Below are positions 20,838-29,629 of a stretch of DNA of 48,265 bases, piece by piece. The number at the start of each line of letters is the position of its first letter. Within the stretch, counting starts at the first letter, position 1. The translations under genes were made by a program, and so were the position numbers. Under the pieces are notes generated by a model. It did not search any database. It had not been told where the DNA came from and was given only the letters and a program-made list of their open reading frames with translations. This stretch comes from an uncultured Lachnospiraceae bacterium (GTDB lineage Bacteria > Bacillota > Clostridia > Lachnospirales > Lachnospiraceae), in assembly GCA_902801415.1 (NCBI GenBank), contig CADCIK010000009.1, forward strand, positions 1-48,265, read 5' to 3'.

Positions 20838-23699
20838 TTACTGCTCCGTCGGATAATCCGACTTTCCGGTAACTTTTCTCTTCAGTATCTTGAAGCCTCT
20901 CTTGAGCGCATACGGTCCGACGCACTTCATCATCTCCTCCGCTGTGTGCATATCCGCCGCGTGCGGAATGTCGCGGGAGAGGTGGATGGCGTCGAATTCG
21001 CAGCGTGTGGTGCACAGGCCGCAGCCGATGCACTGGTTGAGGTCGACGACGGTCGCGCCGCACTTGAGACAGCGGTTGGCCTCTGCTTTGACCTGCTCCT
21101 CGGTGAGGGGCATGCGGAGATCGCGGAAGGTCTCAGATGCCTTGCCGGGCTTGAAGCCGGGGGTCTGCCTGCCCGCGTTGTCATAGGACTCGATCAGGAT
21201 GTCGTCGCGGTCGAGCTCGATGAATTCGCGTCTGTCGCGACCGATGGTGAGAGACTGACCGGGATGGACGAAGCGGTTGATGGAGACCATGCCCTGCTTG
21301 CCGTCCGCGATCGCGTCGATGGCAAAGCGCGCGCCATGGAAAATGTCGCCGCCAACGAAGATGTCGGGCTCATCAGTCTGGAATGTGACGGGATCTGCAA
21401 TGGCTGTGCCGCCTCTGCGCAGGTGCACTTTGGAACCCTTAAGCAGGTCGCCCCACTGCGCGGACTGCCCGATGGCCATCAAAACATTGCTGCAGGGAAT
21501 GGTGATCGTCTCTTCCTCGTCATAGACAGGGGCAAAGCGATGTTCCTTGTCGTAGACCGATACGCACTTCTTAAATACGATCGCGGTGACTTTGCCGTCT
21601 TCAGAGAGCACTTCCTTAGGGCCCCATCCGTTCATGATGGTAATGCCTTCTTCTTCCACCTCTGCGATCTCGTCCTTGGCCGCGGGCATTTCGCCGCGGG
21701 ACTCCAGGCAGAGCATTGTGACTTTGCCGTCTGCCACACGAAGCGCTGTGCGGGCTACGTCCGCCGCGACATTGCCGCCGCCAACTACGACGACGTCGCC
21801 GCTAAGCTTCACGGAAGGATCCTGGTTCACCTTGCGCAGGAAATCGACGCCTGTGACGACGCCTTCCGCATCCTCGCCGGGGACACCTGCAAGTCTGCCG
21901 CCCTGCAGGCCGATCGCGATATAGAAGGCCTTGAAGCCGCGGGCGCGGAGATCGTCGAGCGTGACGTCTTTGCCGACGTCGACGCCGCATTCTATCCTGG
22001 CGCCCATCTTCTCAATGATCTCTATTTCGGCTTCCACAATATCCTTCTCCAGGCGGAAGGACGGGATTCCGTTCATGAGCATGCCGCCGGGGCGCTTCTC
22101 GCGCTCGAAGACAGTTACGGGATAGCCCTCTGTGCGCAGGTAATAAGCCGCGGAAAGACCTGCGGGACCTGCACCGATGACAGCGATGGGATAGTTGTCC
22201 CACTGGTTGCCTTCGCCGTTCTCACAGACAGGCAGATACTGTGCAAGCGCTTCAGAGAGGCCTTCACTGCCGCCTTTTTCGGCAGCCTCCTTTACCAGTT
22301 CCAACTCACGGAAGGCGAGGAACTTCTTGATCTCGTCGATCGCGACAGGCGCGTCGACAAGGCCGCGCGTGCAGCGGTCCTCGCAGCGGCGGTTGCAGAT
22401 GGCGCCGCAGACAGCCGGGAAAGGATTATCCTGGCGGATCAGCTTCAGTGCTTCCTGATAGCGGCCCTCTGCCGCCATCCTGATATAGCCCTGAACAGCC
22501 AGGTGCGCGGGACATGCCGTCTTACAGGGCGACGTGCCTGTGTCGTAGCAGTTGATCTTGTTGTGGTCGCGGTAATCGGGATCCCACTTGTCCTCGCCCC
22601 AGATATGGTCGTCGGGCAGTTCATGCATGGGATATTTCACCTTGCTGCCGTCTGCTCTGCACAGTTTCTGGCCGAGCTTCGCCGCGCCGGCGGGACATAC
22701 TTCCACGCACTTGCCGCAGGCGACGCATTTGGCGGGATCAACATGCGCGCGGTACGCGCTGCGGGACATGTTGGGCGTGTTAAAGAGCTGGGACGTGCGC
22801 AGACCGTAGCAGCTGCCGGGAGAGCAGTTGCAGATGCCGACTATGCGGTTGGGACCGTCCAGGTTGGTGATCTGGTGTACATAGCCCTTTCTCTCGGCGC
22901 GCTCCAGGATCTCTTTCACTTCGTCTCTGGAGACATATTTGGCGTCCTTGCCGGAGGTCACAAGGAACTCCGCGATATCGCCTACGCCGATGCACATATG
23001 TCCCTCGATATCGCCGACGCCCTCTCCGCGGATGCGCTGCGCTTTGCGGCACGCGCATACCATGGTGCAGAAAGTGTCATACTTGTCGAGCCAGTGGGAG
23101 AGGTGCTCCACGCTGACGGAAGTGGAGGCGGTGTCGATGGCTTTCTCAACCGGGATGACGTGCATACCGATGCCGGCGCCGCCGGGCGGCACGAGTTTGG
23201 CGGCCAGTTCCAGCGGCTCCTGAGGCGCAAGATTGAACATGGTGGCAACTTCCGGATACTTGTCGGGCAGCGTCTTGTGCTCGACCATGTACTCGCCGGA
23301 GCCCACGACCCACTTGGGCACCAGGTACTGGATGTGGTGGTCCTCGTTATCTCTGTTCTGTTCCAAAATACCGATCCACAGCAAATGATCGATGATCTTC
23401 TGCGCCTTCTTCTCGCTGATGTTATTGCGGGCCGCCAGCTCGGCGGTGGTAAGCCCCACGCGGCGCTTTTTAAAACTGAGCAGGAAAGCGATCTCGCGCT
23501 TGGTCAGAAGGCGGTCCAGGATCCAGAAATCCATATGGTTCTCATGCATTCCGCCGGGAAGTTTTCTGGGGATGTTGTCCGTGATCATGCGGGCCAGTTT
23601 CATCACCATCTTCTTCTTGACGGGATCATCACAGCGGTGGTCCTGTATGGGATAGTCCTTTTCATTGACATGAATTCGCGGGTTTACTTCTTTGGGCAT
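20838..23699 (-). CDS. Second Fe-S/FAD NAD(P)-dependent oxidoreductase (GltD-like), paralogue of the 6037 gene
   Basis: A 953-residue protein with the same architecture as the gene at 6037-8838. It has a winged-helix-like N-terminal part (LTKREIAFLLSFKKRRV then TTAELAARNNISEKKAQKII), the CACRK...CIGVGD...CNCSPGSC cysteine domain, ferredoxin motif KCVACGKCVEVCP, Fer4_20-type segment, FAD motif GAGPAGLSAA, NAD(P) motif GGGNVAADVA, and C-terminal CLKCGA...CIGCGLCTTRC. Some blocks are near identical (NTPNMSRSAYRAHVD). It carries an extra 17 or so residues before the FAD domain and has no hypA neighbour. The ATG at 23699 is chosen because GAGGAG lies 8 bases upstream; the frame extends to a GTG at 23708. 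Physiological partners are unknown. Confidence 0.88.
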   Translation of the reverse strand: MPKEVNPRIHVNEKDYPIQDHRCDDPVKKKMVMKLARMITDNIPRKLPGGMHENHMDFWILDRLLTKREIAFLLSFKKRRVGLTTAELAARNNISEKKAQKIIDHLLWIGILEQNRDNEDHHIQYLVPKWVVGSGEYMVEHKTLPDKYPEVATMFNLAPQEPLELAAKLVPPGGAGIGMHVIPVEKAIDTASTSVSVEHLSHWLDKYDTFCTMVCACRKAQRIRGEGVGDIEGHMCIGVGDIAEFLVTSGKDAKYVSRDEVKEILERAERKGYVHQITNLDGPNRIVGICNCSPGSCYGLRTSQLFNTPNMSRSAYRAHVDPAKCVACGKCVEVCPAGAAKLGQKLCRADGSKVKYPMHELPDDHIWGEDKWDPDYRDHNKINCYDTGTSPCKTACPAHLAVQGYIRMAAEGRYQEALKLIRQDNPFPAVCGAICNRRCEDRCTRGLVDAPVAIDEIKKFLAFRELELVKEAAEKGGSEGLSEALAQYLPVCENGEGNQWDNYPIAVIGAGPAGLSAAYYLRTEGYPVTVFEREKRPGGMLMNGIPSFRLEKDIVEAEIEIIEKMGARIECGVDVGKDVTLDDLRARGFKAFYIAIGLQGGRLAGVPGEDAEGVVTGVDFLRKVNQDPSVKLSGDVVVVGGGNVAADVARTALRVADGKVTMLCLESRGEMPAAKDEIAEVEEEGITIMNGWGPKEVLSEDGKVTAIVFKKCVSVYDKEHRFAPVYDEEETITIPCSNVLMAIGQSAQWGDLLKGSKVHLRRGGTAIADPVTFQTDEPDIFVGGDIFHGARFAIDAIADGKQGMVSINRFVHPGQSLTIGRDRREFIELDRDDILIESYDNAGRQTPGFKPGKASETFRDLRMPLTEEQVKAEANRCLKCGATVVDLNQCIGCGLCTTRCEFDAIHLSRDIPHAADMHTAEEMMKCVGPYALKRGFKILKRKVTGKSDYPTEQ

Positions 23700-23721
23700 T
23701 GCGGTCACTCCTCATTTTTGT

Positions 23722-23747
23722 GTAAAATGTACCATACATTATTTTAC
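23722..23747. promoter_or_regulatory. Inverted repeat in a tight divergent promoter region
   Basis: GTAAAAT and ATTTTAC form a perfect 7+7 inverted repeat with a 12-base centre. It lies in the 74-base gap between the oxidoreductase start (minus) and the secreted MBL protein start (plus). A shared operator is plausible from symmetry and position. Confidence 0.45.
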
Positions 23748-23773
23748 CATAGCTGCAGTGCGGGAGGAGAAAC

Positions 23774-24874
23774 ATGAGAGCCTTTCGAAAGGGAATTTTT
23801 TGCATAATGGCGGTACTTTTGGCGATGGGAGCGCAGCTTCGCACATATGCCGCGCAGACCCGGGAACCGGATCCGTCTGTTCCGCTGAAGATCACGGCGA
23901 TCGACTTCGGAGAAGAGGGATGGGGAGACGGCACGATGATCGAGAGCAATGGGGAATGCATGCTCATGGACACTTTTATGCCGGACTGCGAAGATGCGCT
24001 CAAGGAGTTCCTTCTGGACAATGGCTACACGGAATTCTCGCTCTACCTGTCCCACTATCATGCGGACCATTTCGGCAACATGCGTCATCTGATGCGGGAC
24101 GACCGCTTTAAGATCAAAGCCGTGTATTTGTGCGACATAGAGCATGTGACGCCGACGGACAATGATTATGCGTCGCTTCTTGGCTGGTTCAGGGATATGG
24201 GATACGCGATCAGGGATCTGGCGAAGGAGAAGAATATTCCGGTGATCAACCTCGATACCGGCGACGTATTCTATATCGGAGATGCGAAGGTGGAGATCCT
24301 GCTGGGACCTTGTTTCGAGAGTGATGACCACAACCGCTCCTATCTCAACAACAACTCCCTCATGGCGCGGGTAACCGGGGGAGGGATCCGTTATCTGACA
24401 TGCGGAGACATTGAGAAGCCCTGGGAGAGAGAGATCCTCAAGATGGACCTGGACCTGTCCGCGGATATCTTCAAGATGAGCCACCACGGCGGCGAGACGA
24501 GCAGCAGCCCGGAATTTCTCCAGGCGATCAATCCGTCTTTTGCCTTCTTCAACAGTACCGATGATTCTCCGAACAGATTCGCTTCGGGCTGGGCTGCGGA
24601 GCCGGCTTCGGACATGATGGAGATCGCCAATGTGCACAGCACAAGATACAACGGAACGATCCGCTATACCTGCCGGGACGGCGTGATCACTGTGAAAGCT
24701 GAGAGAAATGTGGACCCTCAGATCCTGACCTATCAGGCGGATGGAGAGATCGGGATCTGCATGGAATTCCAACAGTTCAATGATCAGCAGGAGCCCGTTA
24801 AGACAGTAAAAATGCAGAAAGCAGCGGAACAGGCGATCCGCCTGCACGGAATGCTTCCTGCGGTATACAGATAA
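23774..24874 (+). CDS. Secreted metallo-beta-lactamase-fold hydrolase (ComEC C-terminal-like)
   Basis: A 366-residue protein with a signal peptide (basic MRAFRKG, hydrophobic core, AYAA-type cleavage region near residue 26: RTYAAQ), so it acts outside the membrane. The MBL metal motif HYHADHFGN is at 94-102, further ligands are likely in TCGDIE near 215 and MSHHGGE near 238. The single-domain layout resembles the soluble hydrolase domain of ComEC/Rec2 and related proteins, but there is no competence membrane domain. The substrate is unknown; phosphodiester or nucleotide hydrolysis is only a family guess. RBS GGAGGAG precedes ATG. Divergent from the oxidoreductase gene. Confidence 0.85.
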   Translation: MRAFRKGIFCIMAVLLAMGAQLRTYAAQTREPDPSVPLKITAIDFGEEGWGDGTMIESNGECMLMDTFMPDCEDALKEFLLDNGYTEFSLYLSHYHADHFGNMRHLMRDDRFKIKAVYLCDIEHVTPTDNDYASLLGWFRDMGYAIRDLAKEKNIPVINLDTGDVFYIGDAKVEILLGPCFESDDHNRSYLNNNSLMARVTGGGIRYLTCGDIEKPWEREILKMDLDLSADIFKMSHHGGETSSSPEFLQAINPSFAFFNSTDDSPNRFASGWAAEPASDMMEIANVHSTRYNGTIRYTCRDGVITVKAERNVDPQILTYQADGEIGICMEFQQFNDQQEPVKTVKMQKAAEQAIRLHGMLPAVYR

Positions 24875-24880
24875 TAGAAA

Positions 24881-24930
24881 ACACCCGGAGTGCAGACCGC
24901 TTTCGCGATCCTGCACCCGGGTGTATTTGT
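24881..24930. terminator. Rho-independent terminator between convergent genes
   Basis: ACACCCGG-A-GTGCAG pairs with CTGCAC-CCGGGTGT (one bulged A) around a 15-base loop. ATTTGTG follows on the plus strand and a TTTTCTATTA tract on the minus strand, so it may work both ways. Confidence 0.75.
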
Positions 24931-24990
24931 GTACTGGTCCTGTGTACATGCAATAGATCATGCACTGTACCGGCCGGGGACGGCTCCCGT

Positions 24991-26241
24991 TCACTCCTCC
25001 ACAACCTGGAAGATATAGAATTTGAGATAGTAGGATTCATCCGACGACCACAGGATCGGGTGATCCGGCGCCTGGGTGCGGAACTCCACCTGACGGAGTC
25101 TTCTGTGTGCGTCCCTGGCTGCCTCGCCGATCGTCTTTCTGAACAGCTCCGGATCCATGAAGTGAGAGCAGGAGCAGGTGACCAGGTAACCTCCGTTTTT
25201 AACAAGCTTCATACCGCGCAGGTTGATCTCCCTGTAACCTCTCGCAGCGGCCTTGATGGAATTGCGTGACTTGGTGAAAGCGGGCGGATCAAGAACAACG
25301 ACGTCATATTGCTCGCCCTTTTCAATGAGTTCGGGCAGAAGCGCGAAGACATCGCGGCAGAGGAACTGCACTCTGTCCTCCACACCGTTCAACCGTGCGT
25401 TTTCCTCGGCCTGGGCGACAGCCAGGTCCGACGCGTCTACAGCAGTGACGGAAGAAGCGCCTGCGATCGCCGCGTTGAGGGCAAAGGATCCCGTGTGGGT
25501 AAAGCAGTCTAATACCTTGGCACCGCCGCAGAGACGATGGATCGCCCGCCGGTTGTCCTTCTGATCCAGGAAGAAGCCGGTCTTCTGGCCGTTTTCCACA
25601 TCTACAATATAGCGGACGCCGTTCTCGGTGATCAGTATTTTGGTATCGAAGGTTTCTGTGAGGAAGCCTTTTTCACGCGCCATGCCTTCCAGCTCACGGA
25701 CCTTGGCGTCGCTGCGCTCATAGATGCCGCGCACTTTGATCCCGTCCTCAGCGAGCGCCTGCACCAGAGCTGCCAGAATGTATCCCTTGAGGCGGTCGAT
25801 GCCGAGCGCCAGGGATTCCACGACCAGCACGTCTTCATATTTATCGACGGTCAGACCGGGCAGGAAATCCGCTTCGCCAAACAGAAGGCGGCAGCTGGAC
25901 GTGTCGATCACTTTCTTTCTGTACTCCCACGCGCTCTTCACTCGCTGTGTCAGAAACGCGGGCGTTACGGGCTTGTCTTTGCGGCGGGACAGGAGGCGGA
26001 CAGTGATCTTGGATTTCCGGTTGACGAACCCGTATCCCATGAAGTATCCGTCGAAGTCCTCGACAGAGATGATATCGCCGTCCTCAAAGTCCCCGCGGAA
26101 CTGCGCGATCTCGTTGTCATAGACCCACAGGCCGCCGGCTTTGATCGTGCGCCCTTCTCTCTTCTTCAGGACAGCTGCCGCGCTTACGGACAGGTCCTGC
26201 TCGCTGCATATATCATAGTTATGAATGTCAAAAGATAGCAT
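24991..26241 (-). CDS. Class I SAM-dependent rRNA (cytosine-C5) methyltransferase, RlmI-like
   Basis: Probably methylates cytosine C5 in 23S rRNA. A 416-residue protein with an N-terminal PUA-like RNA-binding domain (KKREGRTIKAGGLWVYDNEI to about residue 95), a linker domain (SRRKDKPVTPAFLTQRV), and a Rossmann methyltransferase domain with SAM motif VLDCFTHTGSFALNAA near 240, DQKDNR before it, and catalytic-region VLDPPAFTKSR near 315. A later CSCSH motif holds a Cys expected for C5 methylation. The ATG at 26241 (MLSFDIHNYD) is preferred because AAGGAAGGAA lies just upstream; the frame continues 33 codons further up without a supporting RBS. Substrate position 1962 is a family inference. Confidence 0.88.
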   Translation of the reverse strand: MLSFDIHNYDICSEQDLSVSAAAVLKKREGRTIKAGGLWVYDNEIAQFRGDFEDGDIISVEDFDGYFMGYGFVNRKSKITVRLLSRRKDKPVTPAFLTQRVKSAWEYRKKVIDTSSCRLLFGEADFLPGLTVDKYEDVLVVESLALGIDRLKGYILAALVQALAEDGIKVRGIYERSDAKVRELEGMAREKGFLTETFDTKILITENGVRYIVDVENGQKTGFFLDQKDNRRAIHRLCGGAKVLDCFTHTGSFALNAAIAGASSVTAVDASDLAVAQAEENARLNGVEDRVQFLCRDVFALLPELIEKGEQYDVVVLDPPAFTKSRNSIKAAARGYREINLRGMKLVKNGGYLVTCSCSHFMDPELFRKTIGEAARDAHRRLRQVEFRTQAPDHPILWSSDESYYLKFYIFQVVEE

Positions 26242-26394
26242 GATGGTAGTTCCTTCCTTGGATGAAATAGCCGGTCTCTTCTGCCTGAAGTATAGGATCC
26301 GGGTCCCTGCCGCCGGGAGAATGAGATCCGTCCATGTCATTATAAAGCATATCGGGAGACAAGGGCAAATATACAGCCGGACCGAACCGGAACA

Positions 26395-26454
26395 GATCTT
26401 TTAGAAACGGATCTCTTAGAAACGGGTCTCTTCGGAACAGCGCTCTTCAGATGC
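26395..26454. repeat. 15-bp degenerate tandem repeat, four copies
   Basis: Units start at 26395, 26410, 26425 and 26440. The first two are GATCTTTTAGAAACG and GATCTCTTAGAAACG; the third and fourth diverge. They lie in the 322-base gap 26242-26563, which otherwise holds only the divergent promoters. Confidence 0.7.
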
Positions 26455-26473
26455 GCGCTAAAAGGCAGAATTC

Positions 26474-26502
26474 TTGACTGTATTTAATAAAAAGCTTATT
26501 CT
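26474..26502 (+). promoter_or_regulatory. Sigma-A promoter of the degV-family gene
   Basis: TTGACT (26474-26479), a 17-base AT-rich spacer and TATTCT (26497-26502), 62 bases before the start codon. Confidence 0.65.
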
Positions 26503-26563
26503 AAATAGGCAGACTGAAACAGCATTATGAATTCAGATGGCAAGTATACCGGTGGGAGGGGCT

Positions 26564-27418
26564 ATGAACAAGGAAAAAGTTGCGGTACTTACGGATTCCG
26601 GGTGTGATGTCCCGCAGAATTTCAGAGAGAAATACAATATTTGGATGCTGCCGCTCCGCGTCATGTATCCGGAGAAAGACTATGACGACGGCGTGAACAT
26701 CGATCCCATGATGGTGTACCGCCGTTTTCCCGATGAGTATCCCAGCACGTCCACGCCTTCTCTGGCGGAGGTGCAGGATATCTTCGACGAGATTCAGGAA
26801 GCCGGTTATGAGAAGATCATCGCGGTGACGATCTCCAGCGGACTGAGCGGAACCTTCAATACGATCCGCCTTGCGGCAGAGCAGCAGGACGAGCTGGACG
26901 TTTTCGTTTTTGACACCAAGAATATTTCCGTGGCGTCGGGAATCTGGGCGATCTGGGCTGCCACCAAGCTGGAGAACGGCTGGAGCTTTGAGGAAGTAAA
27001 GACCGGCCTGATCAACAAGATCTACGATTCCAAGGTCATGTTCTACATGGACACGCTCAAATACCTCAAAAAGGGCGGCCGGATCGGCAAGGTCACGTCG
27101 GTCGTCGGTGAAGTGCTGAACCTCAAACCGATCATTTCCTGCAATGAGGAAGGGATCTATTATACCGTAGGTCTGATCAGGGGCGCCAAGCAGGGCAAGA
27201 AGAAGCTCCTGAATGAGATGATGCAGTTCTGCAAGGGGCATCACTGCTGGATCATTATCGGACACGGCGCCGCCAACGAGGAGGCAGGAAAGATGCTGGA
27301 GATGGTAGAGACACAGCTTACCAGCAAGGAGATCCTCTTTGTCAAGCAGATCAACGCGACTCTCGCGATCAATACCGGACCCGGTCTGGTTGGAATCTGT
27401 GCACTGCTTGACCCGTAA
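26564..27418 (+). CDS. DegV family fatty-acid-binding protein
   Basis: A 284-residue cytosolic DegV protein. These bind fatty acids and in some Firmicutes present them to the fatty acid kinase FakA, making them FakB-type subunits. Conserved features are VAVLTDSGCDVP at the N terminus, the STSTPSL-type motif (YPSTSTPSLAEV near 63) and ISSGLSGTFNTIRLA near 90; KKGGRIGKVTSVVGEVLNLKPI (about 168-189) and a late GPGLVG complete the ligand pocket. The ATG at 26564 is chosen because GGGAGGGG precedes it. No fakA is adjacent. A fatty-acid role is family knowledge, but it is notable in a window with a fatty-acid isomerase cluster. Confidence 0.9.
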   Translation: MNKEKVAVLTDSGCDVPQNFREKYNIWMLPLRVMYPEKDYDDGVNIDPMMVYRRFPDEYPSTSTPSLAEVQDIFDEIQEAGYEKIIAVTISSGLSGTFNTIRLAAEQQDELDVFVFDTKNISVASGIWAIWAATKLENGWSFEEVKTGLINKIYDSKVMFYMDTLKYLKKGGRIGKVTSVVGEVLNLKPIISCNEEGIYYTVGLIRGAKQGKKKLLNEMMQFCKGHHCWIIIGHGAANEEAGKMLEMVETQLTSKEILFVKQINATLAINTGPGLVGICALLDP

Positions 27419-27487
27419 TGTGAAAAAAATTCAACATCTATATTCGGAAATTTCACAATAGCACTGGAAAAATCAAAAACAGAGTAA

Positions 27488-27493
27488 TATAAT
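27488..27493 (+). promoter_or_regulatory. -10 element upstream of ilvE
   Basis: A perfect TATAAT 70 bases before the ilvE start, in an AT-rich region. The hexamer 17 bases upstream (TGGAAA) is a weak -35. Confidence 0.45.
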
Positions 27494-27562
27494 TGTTCGG
27501 GAATGCACCACACTAAAGTGATGAATTATAAAATATAAGATCAGAAGCAGGAGGAGACAGGA

Positions 27563-28597
27563 ATGACTGCAAAGAAAGACATTGATTGGGGCAATCTGGG
27601 ATTCGCTTATCATGTGACTGATAAGAGATATGTGTCCATGTACCAGGACGGCAAGTGGGATGACGGCGCGCTCATTTCCGACGACAAGATCGTCATGAGT
27701 GAGGACGCAGGCGTACTGCAGTATTCTCAGTCAGTCTTTGAGGGCCTGAAGGCTTATGAGACAGAAGACGGACATATCGTATGTTTCCGTCCCGATCTCA
27801 ACGCGCAGAGAATGTATGATTCTGCGCTCCGTCTTGAGATGCCTCCTTTCCCCGTAGACAGATTTATTGAGGCAGTCAAGGCAACCGTTAAGGCTAATGA
27901 AGCGTGGGTACCTCCGTACGGCACAGGCGCAACACTTTATATCAGGCCTTTTATGTTCGGAATCAGCCCCGTGATCGGCGTTAAGCCTGCCGATGATTAT
28001 ATGTTCCGTATTTTCACAACGCCTGTAGGCCCTTATTTCAAGGGCGGCGCAAAGCCGATCGTTGTCCGTGTCAGTGACTATGACCGCGCTGCACCGAGAG
28101 GAACAGGCCACATTAAAGCCGGACTTAACTACGCGATGAGCCTGCATGCGATCGTAGACGCGCACAAGGAAGGTTTTGCAGAGAATATTTATCTGGATCC
28201 CGCAACAAGGACCAAACTTGAGGAGACAGGCGGCGCCAACATTCTTCTGGTCGATCAGGATAATACTCTGGTCATCCCCGCTTCCGACAGTATCCTTCCT
28301 TCCATCACACGCCGTTCCATCCACTACGTGGCTGAGAACTATCTCGGAATGAAGGTCGTGGAGAGAGAAGTTCTTCTTTCTGAGGTCGAGAACGGTGATT
28401 TCAAGGAGTGCGGACTCTGCGGTACGGCAGCCGTTATCTCCCCGATCGGCAAGATCAACGATCACGGCAAGGAGATCGAGTTCTCCAACGGTATGGAGAA
28501 GATGGGCCCTGTTATGCAGAAGCTGTATGACACACTGACAGGTATCCAGATGGGCAGGATCGAAGCGCCCGAGGGATGGATCGTCAGGATCGACTGA
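27563..28597 (+). CDS. ilvE: Branched-chain amino acid aminotransferase (class IV, type II)
   Basis: PLP enzyme interconverting Leu, Ile and Val with their 2-oxo acids using 2-oxoglutarate/glutamate; type II members can also take aromatic substrates. A 344-residue protein of normal length. Diagnostic parts: QYSQSVFEGLKAYE near 53, RPDLNAQRMYDSALRLEMP near 76, YIRPFMFG near 126, the Schiff-base Lys in GTGHIKAGLNYA near 191, ETGGANILLV near 222 and the GLCGTAAVISPIG loop near 294. RBS AGGAGGAG lies 6 bases before ATG. Downstream iorAB use 2-oxo acids, so it may feed them. It has its own terminator. Confidence 0.95.
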   Translation: MTAKKDIDWGNLGFAYHVTDKRYVSMYQDGKWDDGALISDDKIVMSEDAGVLQYSQSVFEGLKAYETEDGHIVCFRPDLNAQRMYDSALRLEMPPFPVDRFIEAVKATVKANEAWVPPYGTGATLYIRPFMFGISPVIGVKPADDYMFRIFTTPVGPYFKGGAKPIVVRVSDYDRAAPRGTGHIKAGLNYAMSLHAIVDAHKEGFAENIYLDPATRTKLEETGGANILLVDQDNTLVIPASDSILPSITRRSIHYVAENYLGMKVVEREVLLSEVENGDFKECGLCGTAAVISPIGKINDHGKEIEFSNGMEKMGPVMQKLYDTLTGIQMGRIEAPEGWIVRID

Positions 28598-28673
28598 TGA
28601 TCGGTTTGATCAATGATCTTACAGCTGCCTTGCTTTAAGACCAGGCAGACAGGATATTGAATGCGTTTGAGAC

Positions 28674-28710
28674 GCCTCCCCGGCCTGATCTGGGCCGGGG
28701 AGGCATTTAT
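28674..28710 (+). terminator. Rho-independent terminator after ilvE
   Basis: A perfect 12-bp stem (GCCTCCCCGGCC with GGCCGGGGAGGC), a 7-base loop and ATTTAT. The U tract is weak but the stem is very stable. Confidence 0.75.
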
Positions 28711-28830
28711 GCACAAGGCGTCCGGCCGGCCGCGGCGGATGCCGCGCATGAGTGGTGATAAGCCTGTAAATATGTTAAAATAGATCGAATCTATTGATAT
28801 CTGTTCATGAACACGGAGGATACATATACA

Positions 28831-29568
28831 ATGAAGGCTTTAATTCTTGCGGCAGGTTTTGGAAAGAGGCTTCAGCCCATCACAAATAAGATCCCGAAAT
28901 CCATGGTTGAGGTCAACGGCACACCTCTTCTGTGCAACGCGCTCAACAACGTGACGGCACTTGGCGTCTCAGAGGTGGGAATCGTTGTAGGCCATATGGC
29001 CGACTACATTAAAGAGCATATCGGCAGCGAGTGGAACGGCGTGCCGGTTCGATATTTTGAAAACAAGAGATATCTGGAGACCAACAATGTGGTTTCCCTG
29101 TATATGGCAGCGGACTTCTGCGACGATGATATGCTGATGCTTGAGTGCGACATCTACTACCACAAAGAGATGCTTGAGGCACTCCTCGCGGGAGAGGGTG
29201 AATGCTCTATTCTGGTGAGCCCCTTCAATCCGCTGACTATGGACGGCACCGTGATCCGCGTCGACGGAGACAAGGCTCTGGAGCTGATCCTGGGCAAATG
29301 GCAGTATGACGGGTTTGATTACAGCAAGACCCGCAAGACGGTCAACATGTACAAGTTCAAGAAGGACTTTGTGAAGGACAAGTACATGCCGCTGGTGCGC
29401 TGGTATGTGGAGCACATGGGCAAGAACAGCTATTACGAGAAGGTTCTCGGCAGCCTTATGTATTACCGCGAGTGCGATTTCAGGATCGTCGAAGTTCCGG
29501 AAGATATGTGGTGTGAGATCGATGACGCATATGACCTGAAGAGGGCAAGAGCCCGCTTCGGCAAATAA
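28831..29568 (+). CDS. Nucleotidyltransferase, LicC/phosphocholine cytidylyltransferase-like
   Basis: Makes an NDP-activated small molecule from NTP and a phosphorylated substrate. A 245-residue protein with MKALILAAGFGKRLQPITNKI then PKSMVEVNGTPLL, the nucleotide-binding signature of NTP transferases; an LECDIYYHKEM segment near 108 gives the metal-binding Asp, and the C-terminal end has WCEIDDAYDLKRA as in LicC-type and related enzymes. The ETNNVVSLYMA segment is typical of phosphocholine or 2-aminoethylphosphonate cytidylyltransferases. The ATG at 28831 follows GGAGG; an in-frame ATG at 28807 has none. A LicD-like transferase is 4 kb downstream, so both may decorate a surface glycan. Adjacent iorA starts 61 bases later. 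Confidence 0.82.
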   Translation: MKALILAAGFGKRLQPITNKIPKSMVEVNGTPLLCNALNNVTALGVSEVGIVVGHMADYIKEHIGSEWNGVPVRYFENKRYLETNNVVSLYMAADFCDDDMLMLECDIYYHKEMLEALLAGEGECSILVSPFNPLTMDGTVIRVDGDKALELILGKWQYDGFDYSKTRKTVNMYKFKKDFVKDKYMPLVRWYVEHMGKNSYYEKVLGSLMYYRECDFRIVEVPEDMWCEIDDAYDLKRARARFGK

Positions 29569-29629
29569 TATGGAGTGTTGCGGGGAATACCCGAAACTCG
29601 CCAAATACAATACAGACGAGGAGATTATT

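Noticed and set aside
20451-23777. Long open frame (over 1,100 codons) on the plus strand, opposite the second Fe-S oxidoreductase
   Set aside because: It runs antisense to a gene with clear domains and shows no recognisable domain; long antisense frames are a by-product of GC-rich codon use. No RBS supports it.
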